Source of the DNA: DATGQT01 sp033720695
GTDB lineage: Bacteria > Bacteroidota > Rhodothermia > Rhodothermales > Rubricoccaceae
Length of the DNA stretch: 64,000 bases
Reading direction: 5' to 3'
NCBI GenBank assembly: GCA_033720695.1
Contig: JAWWCA010000001.1
Coordinates: forward strand, 1 to 64,000
Below the pieces are notes generated by a model. It ran no database searches. It saw only the letters and a list, made by a program, of their open reading frames with translations, and had not been told where the DNA came from. This document shows positions 1 through 7,091 of this stretch, piece after piece; position 1 is the stretch's first letter; each line of letters opens with the position of its first letter. A program made the position numbers and the translations under genes.

Positions 1-694
1 CGCGGTTCTCCCACGTCGACCCCGTCACCACCACCGTCCCCGACATCGCCTCGATCCGACGCAGCAGCGCCAGCGGCTTCGGCGTCGTCGTCACCAGCAC
101 CCGCGGCTCCGACACCGACGCCTCCCGCATCCCCAGCATCAGCGTCGCCCAGCTCTCGTCCGCGTAGCGCCACGCCGCCAGCTCGTCGCACCACGCCGTG
201 TCCCCGCTGAACCCCCGGATCCCGTCCGGGTCCGCCCCGCTCCGAACCCGCGCCGTCGCCCCCGTCGGCCACACCAGCCGACGCTTCGACGGCTCGTACC
301 GGGGCCGCTCCGACGGCGGCGTGTTCCGCAAGATCCCACCGGGACCCTCGATCATGTCGTCCCGCGCGTCCGCCGGCGTCTTCGACACCAGCAGCATCTC
401 GCGACGCCCGTCCCCCGCCATCGCCCGCGCGTGCACCCACCCCGCGCCCGTCCGCGTCTTGCCGAACCCCCGGCCCGCACGCAGCATCCACACGAACCAC
501 GGACCCGCGGGCGGACGCTGCGACGGACGCGCCACCAGCCCCCAGTCGTGCGCCAGCGCCGTCGCGTCCTCCCTACTCAGGCTCCACGCCAGACGACGGA
601 TCTCCGCCGCCGTCAGCGGACGCGCCAAAGAGACGCGCGAGCTGAACCACGAGCCGCTCCCGCGCCGCCGCCGCGCTCGTCTCCGATCGCTCAT
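1..694 (-). CDS. Phage terminase large subunit, 3' part beyond window
   Basis: Motor ATPase that would package phage DNA into capsids. 231 residues are visible and the gene runs off the left edge. Seen: a Walker A-like GRGFGKT at residues 74-80 followed by 'RTGAGWVHARA', the block 'VSKTPADARDDMIEG' (103-117), a Walker B-like 'TAWCDELAAW' (166-175) and the coupling motif 'VTTTPKPLALLRRI' (201-214). These are typical of the Terminase_6/gp17-like family. The ATG at 694 follows a purine-rich stretch. It overlaps the preceding gene by 122 bp, so a TTG at 628 is an alternative start. The C-terminal nuclease domain is not visible, so intactness is unknown. It is third in an overlapping three-gene unit. 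Confidence 0.88.
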   Translation of the reverse strand, partial: MSDRRRARRRRGSGSWFSSRVSLARPLTAAEIRRLAWSLSREDATALAHDWGLVARPSQRPPAGPWFVWMLRAGRGFGKTRTGAGWVHARAMAGDGRREMLLVSKTPADARDDMIEGPGGILRNTPPSERPRYEPSKRRLVWPTGATARVRSGADPDGIRGFSGDTAWCDELAAWRYADESWATLMLGMREASVSEPRVLVTTTPKPLALLRRIEAMSGTVVVTGSTWENR

Positions 695-995
695 CGCTCC
701 CCTCCTCCGGCTCGCGCCACCCCGCGCGGCACCTCAGCCACAGCCGCAACGTCGGCTGGTACCGCGGGTCGTCCGCCGCCTGACGCGCGCACGCGAACGC
801 CACCGCCTCGATCTCCCCCACCGCCCGACGACGACCCCGCGACAGCGCCGCCGACACCGACGGCGTGTCCTGCTTCCGCGCCGCAAACGTGTCCGCCGAC
901 ACCCCCAGCTCGGCCGCGATCTGGTACTCCGACAGACCCCGCGCCGCCGCGGCCTCCACCGCCGACGCCTCAACCCTCTTCCGCGGACGTCCCAT
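573..995 (-). CDS. Terminase small subunit-like HTH protein
   Basis: A 140-residue protein with an N-terminal helix-turn-helix of the terminase small-subunit/homeodomain type: 'GRPRKRVEASAVEAAAARG' then 'LSEYQIAAELGVSADTFAARK' around residues 20-41. The HTH would recognise the phage packaging site. The rest is charged and helical, with a low-complexity acidic tail. It directly precedes and overlaps the large terminase gene, the usual small-large order, and its own start lies within the end of the upstream small gene. The role is inferred mainly from this context and the HTH; a transcriptional regulator is the alternative. Confidence 0.6.
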   Translation of the reverse strand: MGRPRKRVEASAVEAAAARGLSEYQIAAELGVSADTFAARKQDTPSVSAALSRGRRRAVGEIEAVAFACARQAADDPRYQPTLRLWLRCRAGWREPEEGSDERSETSAAAARERLVVQLARLFGASADGGGDPSSGVEPE

Positions 996-1278
996 CCCCC
1001 CGCCGCCGCCACGCGGTGATGATGCTCTTCACACGGCTCAGGCTCAGGTAGTACGCCCGCCCGTCCGCGTCCAGCCACGGGCCCCGCAGCGCCGACACCG
1101 CCCGCGCGTGCGACACCCCCGCCGACCGAAGCCGCGCGTACCCCCGGCCCACCCGCTCGTCACGCAGCGCCAGCTGCACCGCCGCCACCACACGCGCGTC
1201 CTCCAGCGCCTCCCGCACCTCCTCCGGCGTCACCGGCAGCGGGGACACCCCCTCGATCACCGTCTCATAACCGTCCAT
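970..1278 (-). CDS. Unknown small protein at head of terminase operon
   Basis: 102 residues, not recognised. The C-terminal half ('YARLRSAGVSHARAVSAL', then 'YYLSLSRVKSIITAWRRRGD') reads like a DNA-binding helical domain. The ATG at 1278 lies just downstream of a strong 15-bp palindrome, and its stop overlaps the start of the HTH gene by 26 bp. It is therefore probably the first gene of a transcript running into the terminase genes. It may be a phage or plasmid regulator or a packaging accessory protein; no catalytic motif is visible. Confidence 0.5.
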   Translation of the reverse strand: MDGYETVIEGVSPLPVTPEEVREALEDARVVAAVQLALRDERVGRGYARLRSAGVSHARAVSALRGPWLDADGRAYYLSLSRVKSIITAWRRRGDGTSAEEG

Positions 1279-1285
1279 GCTCGGA

Positions 1286-1300
1286 GTATACGTCGTATAC
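1286..1300. promoter_or_regulatory. Palindromic operator/promoter candidate of terminase operon
   Basis: GTATACGTCGTATAC is a perfect 15-bp palindrome (odd centre), directly followed by GTATGTAT. It lies 8 bp upstream of the leftward start at 1278. Such AT-containing symmetry is rare in this GC-rich window. It also contains TATAC, resembling the -10 elements seen elsewhere here, so repressor binding over the promoter is plausible (inference). Confidence 0.45.
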
Positions 1301-1328
1301 GTATGTATGGGCAAGGCCCTCTCTCGCC

Positions 1329-2042
1329 CTACACCTCCACCACCACCGGCGCACGCACCACCCGGTACGCCACGTCCACCACCGCCGCGTTCACGGTCAG
1401 CCGCCCCCGCGCCCCCGCCGGGGGCCCCTGCACCCCGCCGCTCTCGTGGATGTCGCCGTGGACGTGCACCCGAGGCCCCGTGCTCGAGGCGTCCAGCGCC
1501 GCCAGACGCTCCGCCAGACGCTCGCACCCCACACGCCGACCGTCCTCCGTGCGGTCCAGCCGCCCGAACGACGGCGTGTGCGTGACCAGCACGTCGAGCC
1601 CCGGAGGCATCGCCCCCCACACCGACGCCAGCGCCGCCCCGCCCCGCGGCAGGTTGAACGCCCACCCGTTGAACGACGGGACCCAGGGCGAGCCCCACAC
1701 CCGAAGCCCGGCCACCACCACCTCCGCGTCTTCCACGAGCACCGCACCGGCCGCGAGAACGCGCTCGCGGGCGGCCGCGACCGACGCCGGGCCGTACCGC
1801 GCCTGCACGCCCCACGCCGGCCGCGACGGCTGGACGGGCCAGTCGTGGTTGCCCGCCACCACCACCTTGTGGGCGTGCGGCAGCAGCGCCAGCCACCCGC
1901 AGAACTGCGCCCACTCCTCGGCCGTCCCCCGCGTGCACGCGTCGCCCGCGAACACCAGCACGTCGCCGTCCGGGACGGCCAGCGGCCCACGGAGCGAGCC
2001 GTGACGCCCGTGCGTGTCAGCGAGGCAGACGAGGCGCGGCAT
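1329..2042 (-). CDS. Calcineurin-like metallophosphoesterase
   Basis: Cytoplasmic dinuclear-metal phosphoesterase, about 237 residues; substrate unknown. The motif order is complete for the family: 'CLADTHG' (DxH), 'LVFAGDACTRG' (GDxxxxG), 'VVAGNHDW' (GNHD), 'LVTHTPSFG' and 'VHGDIHESGG' (GHxH-like). The start at ATG 2042 ('MPRLVCLADTHG') puts the first beta strand at the N terminus. An ATG at 2057 would add five residues. The gene stands alone, divergent from the DUF1801 gene. Confidence 0.85.
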   Translation of the reverse strand: MPRLVCLADTHGRHGSLRGPLAVPDGDVLVFAGDACTRGTAEEWAQFCGWLALLPHAHKVVVAGNHDWPVQPSRPAWGVQARYGPASVAAARERVLAAGAVLVEDAEVVVAGLRVWGSPWVPSFNGWAFNLPRGGAALASVWGAMPPGLDVLVTHTPSFGRLDRTEDGRRVGCERLAERLAALDASSTGPRVHVHGDIHESGGVQGPPAGARGRLTVNAAVVDVAYRVVRAPVVVEV

Positions 2043-2101
2043 CCGATGAGGCGGCAATACGGCGCCAGTCTACCACCCCGCCGCCGACCCGGCCCGCCAA
2101 C

Positions 2102-2108
2102 GTACCTT
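2102..2108 (+). promoter_or_regulatory. GTACCTT promoter element (Bacteroidota -7-like)
   Basis: GTACCTT sits 28 nt before the start at 2137. The same heptamer recurs upstream of several genes in the window and fits the TAnnTTTG -7 box with one mismatch. Confidence 0.4.
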
Positions 2109-2136
2109 CCCCAGCAGCCAATCCGCCCGACCCGCC

Positions 2137-2589
2137 ATGACCGCCCTCGACGAACGCGACGCGTACCTCGAAGCCCTCCCGCCCGAGCGCCAGGACGCCG
2201 TCCGACGCCTCCTCGACACCCTCCGCCACCACCTCCCCGAGGGCTTCGAGGAAACCATGGCCTACGGCATGCCCGCCTTCGTCGTCCCCCACAGCCGATA
2301 CCCCGACGGCTACCACTGCGACCCCGAACAGCCCCTCCCCTTCGTCAGCGTAGCCAACCAGAAGGGCCACGTCGGCCTCTACCACATGGGCATCTACGCC
2401 GACCCCGACCTCCTCGACTGGTTCCAGACCGAGTGGCCCAACCACGTCCCCACCAAGCTCGACATGGGCAAGGCCTGCATCCGCTTCAAGCGCATGGACC
2501 GCATCCCCTACGACCTCGTCGCCCAGCTCGCCGAGCGCGTCACCCCCGACGACTGGATCGAGCGCTACGAGGCCGCCGTCAAGCGCTGA
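2137..2589 (+). CDS. DUF1801 family protein
   Basis: 150 residues covering a DUF1801/YdhG-type alpha/beta domain. Seen: 'RQDAVRRLLDTLRHHLPEGF', 'ETMAYGMPAFV', 'PFVSVANQKGHVGLYHMGI' and 'DMGKACIRFKRMDRIP', the usual order of conserved blocks. The biochemical role of the family is not established (a steroid-carrier-like fold is often quoted). It starts at the ATG 28 nt after a GTACCTT element and is followed 14 bp later by a secreted-protein gene, so the two may be cotranscribed. A second, shorter DUF1801 protein is at 19011. Confidence 0.8.
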   Translation: MTALDERDAYLEALPPERQDAVRRLLDTLRHHLPEGFEETMAYGMPAFVVPHSRYPDGYHCDPEQPLPFVSVANQKGHVGLYHMGIYADPDLLDWFQTEWPNHVPTKLDMGKACIRFKRMDRIPYDLVAQLAERVTPDDWIERYEAAVKR

Positions 2590-2603
2590 CCGCCATCCCC
2601 GCC

Positions 2604-3155
2604 ATGCGACCCCTCACGCTCGCCCTCGCCCTCCTCCTCGCCCCCGCGGCCCTCGCCCAGCCCGCCGTCCCCGAGCTCGAACGCCTCGCCTGGCTCGTCG
2701 GCACCTGGGTCGGCAGCGTCGACCTGGGCGAGGACCGACAGGCCCACGACGTCAGCACCTTCTCCTGGGCCGTCGGCGGACACGCCCTCCGAAACGTCCA
2801 CGCCGTCGGCGACGGCATCTACGGCGGCGAAACCCTCATCTGGTACGACCGCGACGCCGACGCCTACCCCTTCGTCTACGTCACCACCGGCGGCTTCACC
2901 ACGCAGGGCCTCCTCGAGATCGACGACGACGGACGCCTCGTCGGCATCGAGCAGGTCGACGGCGACGAGGGCGGTATGGCCGATGGCATCGACGCCGTCC
3001 GCTCCTCCTCCGCCCTCGACGACGACGGCCACCTCGTCGTTAGCGTCGCCTACCAGCGCGACGGCCAGTGGGGACCCGAGGCCGCCCGCGTCTACGAACG
3101 GGATCCCGACGCCTCGCTCCCCTGCACCCTCGACCCCGCCTGCCCCGACGAGTAA
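2604..3155 (+). CDS. Secreted DUF1579/lipocalin-like protein
   Basis: 183 residues. An N-terminal signal peptide is clear ('MRPLTLALALLLAPAALAQ', cleavage likely after AQ). The mature part begins 'LERLAWLVGTWVGSVDLG', the 'W-x-GTW' opening typical of calycin-like stress or stray-protein families (DUF1579, DUF6265). A beta-rich body follows, with 'VGGHALRNVHAVGDG' and 'GGETLIWYDRDADAYPFVY'. Function unknown; probably periplasmic. It lies immediately downstream of the DUF1801 gene. Related secreted proteins are encoded at 10699 and 19388. Confidence 0.72.
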   Translation: MRPLTLALALLLAPAALAQPAVPELERLAWLVGTWVGSVDLGEDRQAHDVSTFSWAVGGHALRNVHAVGDGIYGGETLIWYDRDADAYPFVYVTTGGFTTQGLLEIDDDGRLVGIEQVDGDEGGMADGIDAVRSSSALDDDGHLVVSVAYQRDGQWGPEAARVYERDPDASLPCTLDPACPDE

Positions 3156-3158
3156 CCC

Positions 3159-3536
3159 CTACCCCGAGGCGCCATCCCCCGGCTGGGAGTAGAACCGGGC
3201 GTGCACCACCTTCCCGCCCTCCCAGCGGTACCGCCCCACCTCCTCCATCAGCACCCGCTGGCCGTCCTGGAACGTGACGTCCATCCACGTCTCCACCAGC
3301 GACACGCCCGCCTCCTCGTCGGCCGCCACCGCACGCACGCCGCTGCCGTGCGTCGCCTCGATCGAGCCCAGCCACCCGCGCATCCGCTCGATCTGCGTCT
3401 CGCGCCCCCGAAACGTCTCGCCTGTCGCCTCCACGATCTCGACGTCCTCGGCGTAGTAGCGCTCGATCGCCGTGACCATCTGGCCCGTGTTCGCCAGCGT
3501 CACGAGGTCGTAGGTGTTCTCGAGGATCGGGGCCAT
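3159..3536 (-). CDS. SnoaL-like/NTF2-like protein, copy 1
   Basis: 125-residue NTF2-fold domain of the SnoaL-like class: 'MVTAIERYYAEDVEIVEATG' near the N terminus, 'GRETQIERMRGWLGSIEATH' and 'YRWEGGKVVHARFY' at the C terminus. It is a close paralog of the next gene, sharing blocks such as 'RYYAEDVEIVEATGETF' and 'AADE.AGVSLVE', so the pair arose by tandem duplication. The ATG at 3536 matches the start of the paralog. Substrate unknown; these proteins are small-molecule-binding enzymes or orphan pockets. Confidence 0.75.
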   Translation of the reverse strand: MAPILENTYDLVTLANTGQMVTAIERYYAEDVEIVEATGETFRGRETQIERMRGWLGSIEATHGSGVRAVAADEEAGVSLVETWMDVTFQDGQRVLMEEVGRYRWEGGKVVHARFYSQPGDGASG

Positions 3537-3595
3537 CGGCGTACCCACGAAGGGCCGGCACGCGCTCAGGGCCGCTCCAGTCTTGCGGACCCGCG

Positions 3596-3976
3596 CTAGC
3601 CCATGTCGCCGCCGCCCGGCATGTTGTAGTAGAACCGCGCGTGCACCACCTTCCCGTCCTCCCAGCGGTACCGCTCCACCTCCTCCAGCAGCATCCGGTT
3701 GCCGTCCTGGAACGTGACGTCCGCCCACGACTCCACCAGCGACACGCCCGCGTCCTCGTCGGCCGCCACCGCGTGCACGCCGCCGTCGTGCATCTCCTCG
3801 ATCGAGCCCATCCACCCTGTCATCCGCTCCACCTGGGTGTCGCGGCCCTGGAACGTCTCGCCCGTCGCCTCCACGATCTCGACGTCCTCGGCGTAGTACT
3901 TCTTGATCGCCTCGATCATCTGGCCGGTGCCGGACATCTGGACGAGGTCCTGGGTCTTCTCAAGGATCGTGGACAT
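3596..3976 (-). CDS. SnoaL-like/NTF2-like protein, copy 2
   Basis: 126 residues, the same NTF2-like fold as the gene downstream: 'QMIEAIKKYYAEDVEIVEAT', 'GRDTQVERMTGWMGSIEEMH', 'VERYRWEDGKVVHARFYYN'. It begins 32 nt downstream of a leftward GTACCTT element (4014-4008). That makes it the first gene of a two-gene transcript with copy 1, 59 bp away. Function unknown. The copies diverge mainly at the termini and around the 'HDGGVHAV'/'HGSGVRAV' loop. Confidence 0.75.
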   Translation of the reverse strand: MSTILEKTQDLVQMSGTGQMIEAIKKYYAEDVEIVEATGETFQGRDTQVERMTGWMGSIEEMHDGGVHAVAADEDAGVSLVESWADVTFQDGNRMLLEEVERYRWEDGKVVHARFYYNMPGGGDMG

Positions 3977-4007
3977 GGCGACGAGAGAGCTGGTGGTACG
4001 CACCGCC

Positions 4008-4014
4008 AAGGTAC
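4008..4014 (-). promoter_or_regulatory. GTACCTT promoter element
   Basis: On the minus strand GTACCTT (4014 to 4008) lies 32 nt upstream of the ATG at 3976, matching the spacing of other copies. Confidence 0.4.
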
Positions 4015-4062
4015 ACCGAAGCGCTTGAACGCCAAGGGCGTTCCCCTGAGACCCCTAACCCC

Positions 4063-4362
4063 CTACTGCCGCGACCGGATCGCCGCCACCAGCTCGGCCT
4101 TCGTCATCGACGACCGGCCCCGGATGCCCAGCTCCTTCGCCCGGTTGTACACCTCGTCCTTCGTCCGCTCGTCCAGCGGCGTCCGGGGGTTCCCCGTCCC
4201 CTGCGTCGTCCGGTTCGGCGTCCGCCCCTCCTCCCGACGCGTCTTGTTCACCGTCCGGGCCGCGATCTCCTCGGCCTTCGACGCGTCCATCCCCTCCTCC
4301 AGGTACCCCTCCTTGATGTGGCGGTACTGCCGCTCGTCTTTGTCACTCCAGGCATCAGGCAT
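4063..4362 (-). CDS. Rho N-terminal-like small DNA/RNA-binding protein
   Basis: 99 residues. It begins 'MPDAWSDKDERQYRHIKEG', continues with 'AEEIAARTVNKTRREEGRTP' and 'TTQGTGNPRTPLDERTKDE', and ends with a SAP/Rho_N-like helix-extended loop-helix: 'LYNRAKELGI'-type 'YNRAKELGIRGRSSMTKAEL'. Small proteins of this pattern are widespread and often labelled plasmid stabilisation or Rho-N proteins; the actual role is unproven. The ATG at 4362 is chosen because the conserved 'MP.AWSDKDERQY' opening starts there. Confidence 0.78.
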   Translation of the reverse strand: MPDAWSDKDERQYRHIKEGYLEEGMDASKAEEIAARTVNKTRREEGRTPNRTTQGTGNPRTPLDERTKDEVYNRAKELGIRGRSSMTKAELVAAIRSRQ

Positions 4363-4429
4363 CGCAGGGGGGGTCGGGTGAAACTCCCGTCGAACGCCCC
4401 GGAGGCCCCGCCGGGTCCGGCCCCGCACC

Positions 4430-5365
4430 CTACCGGCAGTACACCCCGGGGCGCCACCGCGCCCACCCCTCCGTCCCCGCCGCGTCCGTCAGACGACGGA
4501 CCTCGCCCCCCTCCGACGGCATCAGGTACAGGTCGAACGTCCCCCGCCCATCGTGCTCCGTTCCCGCCGTGAACAGCAACCACGCACCGTCCGGGGAATA
4601 CCGCGGCTCGTACTCGTCCACGAACGTGTCCGTCAGCGGACGCGCATCGCGCCCGTCCGCATCCATCCGCCACAGCTCCGACCCGCCCTCCGCCGTCCGG
4701 TGGAACACGACCGCGCCGCCGTCGCCGCGCACGTCCAGCCCGCCGCTGTACCCCCCGAGGTCCGTCAACACCGTCTCCTCTCCCGTCGCGAGGTCGAGCC
4801 GCACCACGTCCCCGCTCCCCGACGCGCCCTCCACTCCGGGCGTGTACCGCGTGAACAACACACCCGACCCGTCCGGCAACCACGCCACGCCGGAGTCGTG
4901 ACGCGCGTCGTGCGTCAGCCGCGTCACGACCCCCGTCGCCACCTCCAGCACGTAGATCTCCGGCTTCTCCGCGTCGCGCGTCGACGCGAACGCCACCCGG
5001 CGACCCGCCGGGCCGATCGCAGGACCGGTGTCGTCGGCGGGGTGCGGCGCCAGCGTCGAGTCCGTCCCCGCCGGCAGCGCCCGCCGCACCAGCGCCCGCC
5101 CCTCCGTCGTGTCGGTCACCGTCGTGTACACCATCCACGTCCCGTCCGGCGACACCGACGCCTGGAACTGGTGCTCCGGCGCCACCACCAGCGCCGCCAG
5201 CTGGCTCCCGTCCGCGCACACCCGGTACAGGTCGTAGTCCGTCCGCTCCGCCGTGCTGTGCCCCGAAAACACCACCCCGTAGCGCGGAAGCTCCTGTCCG
5301 GACACCGGCGCGCCCGCCACCAGCAGACTCAACACGAACGGCAGGACGGGCAATCGGGCTCGCAT
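4430..5365 (-). CDS. Secreted WD40/PD40-like beta-propeller protein
   Basis: 311 residues with a signal peptide ('MRARLPVLPFVLSLLVAG', cleavage near 'VSGQ'). A TolB/PD40-type propeller follows. Repeated blade motifs include 'QASVSPDGTWMVYTT', 'GPAGRRVAFASTRD', 'AWLPDGSGVLFTRY', 'LDVRGDGGAVVFHRT' and 'PRYSPDGAWLLFTAG'. Such proteins act in the periplasm as binding scaffolds; no peptidase domain follows, so this is a stand-alone propeller. It is divergent from the VOC pair, and the 96-bp gap between them holds promoters. Confidence 0.82.
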   Translation of the reverse strand: MRARLPVLPFVLSLLVAGAPVSGQELPRYGVVFSGHSTAERTDYDLYRVCADGSQLAALVVAPEHQFQASVSPDGTWMVYTTVTDTTEGRALVRRALPAGTDSTLAPHPADDTGPAIGPAGRRVAFASTRDAEKPEIYVLEVATGVVTRLTHDARHDSGVAWLPDGSGVLFTRYTPGVEGASGSGDVVRLDLATGEETVLTDLGGYSGGLDVRGDGGAVVFHRTAEGGSELWRMDADGRDARPLTDTFVDEYEPRYSPDGAWLLFTAGTEHDGRGTFDLYLMPSEGGEVRRLTDAAGTEGWARWRPGVYCR

Positions 5366-5430
5366 ACGGTCAGGCGCGGACGGGTCGCCCACGATACGGC
5401 TCCCCCGTCGATTCCTCCACCGCCCGGCAC

Positions 5431-5436
5431 TATAAT
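5431..5436 (+). promoter_or_regulatory. TATAAT -10 element
   Basis: A perfect TATAAT 26 nt before the ATG at 5462, followed by a CT-rich leader. No clear -35 box is visible at 17 bp. Confidence 0.45.
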
Positions 5437-5461
5437 CTCCCCTCTCCCTCCCGCCCACGCC

Positions 5462-6259
5462 ATGCGCATCGACCGCTACGCCGAAGGCCACTTCTGCTGG
5501 GCCGACCTCTCCTCCACCGACATCGAGGCCACCCTCCCCTTCTACCACGACGTCCTCGGGTGGGACGGCCAGCCCCGAGACATGGACGACGGCTTCGCCT
5601 ACTACATGTTCTCGCGCGACGGGGACCTCGTCGCCGGCGGCGGGACCCTCACCGACGACGCCCGCGATGCCGGCGTCACCCCCGCGTGGACCCCCTACGC
5701 CAACGTCGCCGACCTCGACGGCGCCGTCCAACGCGCCGCCGACGCGGGCGCCGCCGTCATCGCTCCGCCCGCCGACGTCGGCGACCACGGCCGCATGGCC
5801 TACCTCGCCGACCCCGAAGGGGCCGTGTTCGGACTCTGGCAACCCGGCGCCCACCGGGGGTTCGAACGCGTCAACGCCCCCGGCGCCTGCATCTGGAACG
5901 AGCTCAACACGCGCGATCCCGAGGCCGCCCAGCGCTTCTACGCCGCCCTCTTCGGATGGGCCTTCCGCCCCGCCACCAACGACGCCCCCTCCCCCTACTG
6001 GACCATCCACATCGACAAAGGCCACAACGAGGACGGCTACAACGGAGGCATCCTCCAGATGACCGAGGAGTGGGGAGACATCCCCTCCCATTGGATGACC
6101 TACTTCGCCGTCGACGACGTCCACGACGCCGTCCAACGCGTCCGCGACGCCGACGGCGCCGTCCACCACGGGCCCTTCGACTCCCGCGTCGGACCCCTCG
6201 CCGTCGTCGCCGACCCCCAGGGCGCCGTCTTCATGATGATGAACGCCCCGCGGCGCTGA
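5462..6259 (+). CDS. Two-domain VOC (glyoxalase-fold) protein, copy 1
   Basis: 265 residues containing two vicinal-oxygen-chelate domains. The first runs about 1-125 ('EGHFCWADLSSTDIEATLPF' to 'MAYLADPEGAVFGLWQPG') and the second 130-260 ('GACIWNELNTRDPEAAQRFY' to 'LAVVADPQGAVFMMMN'). Such proteins are metal-dependent lyases, dioxygenases or drug-binding proteins; the substrate cannot be read from the sequence. The strong 'W-x-x-Y/F-F' and 'ADPxGA' patterns match the CFP-30B/COG3324 subgroup. It is the first gene of a tandem pair with 6273, 13 bp apart, under a TATAAT promoter. Confidence 0.86.
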   Translation: MRIDRYAEGHFCWADLSSTDIEATLPFYHDVLGWDGQPRDMDDGFAYYMFSRDGDLVAGGGTLTDDARDAGVTPAWTPYANVADLDGAVQRAADAGAAVIAPPADVGDHGRMAYLADPEGAVFGLWQPGAHRGFERVNAPGACIWNELNTRDPEAAQRFYAALFGWAFRPATNDAPSPYWTIHIDKGHNEDGYNGGILQMTEEWGDIPSHWMTYFAVDDVHDAVQRVRDADGAVHHGPFDSRVGPLAVVADPQGAVFMMMNAPRR

Positions 6260-6272
6260 AGCCCCGCCGCCC

Positions 6273-7046
6273 ATGCAGATCGAGCGCTACGCCGAAGGAC
6301 ACTTCTGCTGGGCCGACCTCGCCACCCCCGACCCCGAGGCCGCACACGCCTTCTACGGCGACCTCTTCGGGTGGTCCACCCAGCCGCTCGACGACGACCA
6401 CCCCCCTTACCTCGCCCTCGCCCTCGACGGCCGGCGCGTCGCCGGACTCCGGACCCGGCCACCCCACACCCCCGCCGCCTGGACCGCCTACGCCAACGTC
6501 CGGGACCTCGACCGGACCCTCGCCCGCGCCACCCGGCGCGGCGCCCACGTCCTCGACCCCCCCGCCACCATCGGGTCCGCCGCCCGACGCGCCATCCTCG
6601 CCGACCCCGAAGGTGCCGCCGTCGGCCTCTGGCAGGCCGACCGCCTCCCCGGCTTCGAGCACGTCAACGCCCCCGGCGCCTGCATCTGGAACGAGCTCAA
6701 CGCCCGAGACCCCCTCGGCGCCCAGCGCTTCTACGCCGCCCTCTTCGACTGGCGCTTCCACAAGGTCCCCGACAACCCCGCCGAGTACTGGGCCATCCGC
6801 ATCCCCGACGGCTACAACGCCGACGGCTACAACGGCGGCATCCTCCAGATGACCGACGAGTGGGGCGACATGCCCGCCCACTGGATCACCGCCTTCGCCG
6901 TCGACGACATCCTCGCCGCCGCACACCGCATCCGCCTCGCCGGCGGCGCCGTCCTCGCCGGACCCGCCAACGCCGCCGACGGACCCTTCGCGGTCGCCGC
7001 CGACCCCCACGGCGCCGTCTTCATGGTCATCCAGCCGCCCGCTTGA
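6273..7046 (+). CDS. Two-domain VOC protein, copy 2
   Basis: 257 residues with the same two-domain VOC plan as the upstream gene. It opens 'IERYAEGHFCWADLATPDPE' and repeats the interdomain block 'NAPGACIWNELNARDP' and 'NGGILQMTDEWGDMPAHW'. Stretches at the starts of the two genes and at the interdomain boundary are also nearly identical at DNA level, showing a fairly recent tandem duplication or conversion. The first domain is more diverged ('LALALDGRRVAGLRTRPPHT'), as if specialising. Substrate unknown. Confidence 0.86.
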   Translation: MQIERYAEGHFCWADLATPDPEAAHAFYGDLFGWSTQPLDDDHPPYLALALDGRRVAGLRTRPPHTPAAWTAYANVRDLDRTLARATRRGAHVLDPPATIGSAARRAILADPEGAAVGLWQADRLPGFEHVNAPGACIWNELNARDPLGAQRFYAALFDWRFHKVPDNPAEYWAIRIPDGYNADGYNGGILQMTDEWGDMPAHWITAFAVDDILAAAHRIRLAGGAVLAGPANAADGPFAVAADPHGAVFMVIQPPA

Positions 7047-7059
7047 CGACGCGCAACCC

Positions 7060-7067
7060 TAGGTTTG
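7060..7067 (+). promoter_or_regulatory. TAGGTTTG: perfect Bacteroidota -7 box
   Basis: TAGGTTTG matches TAnnTTTG exactly and lies 25 nt before the ATG at 7092. It is the best match of this class seen in the window. Confidence 0.5.
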
Positions 7068-7091
7068 CGACGCCTCACACCCCCCCGTCCG

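Noticed and set aside
970..1938. Long leftward frame of 322 codons
   Set aside because: Only the last 102 codons (from ATG 1278) look real; the rest is the metallophosphoesterase gene in another frame, rich in Gly and Ala.
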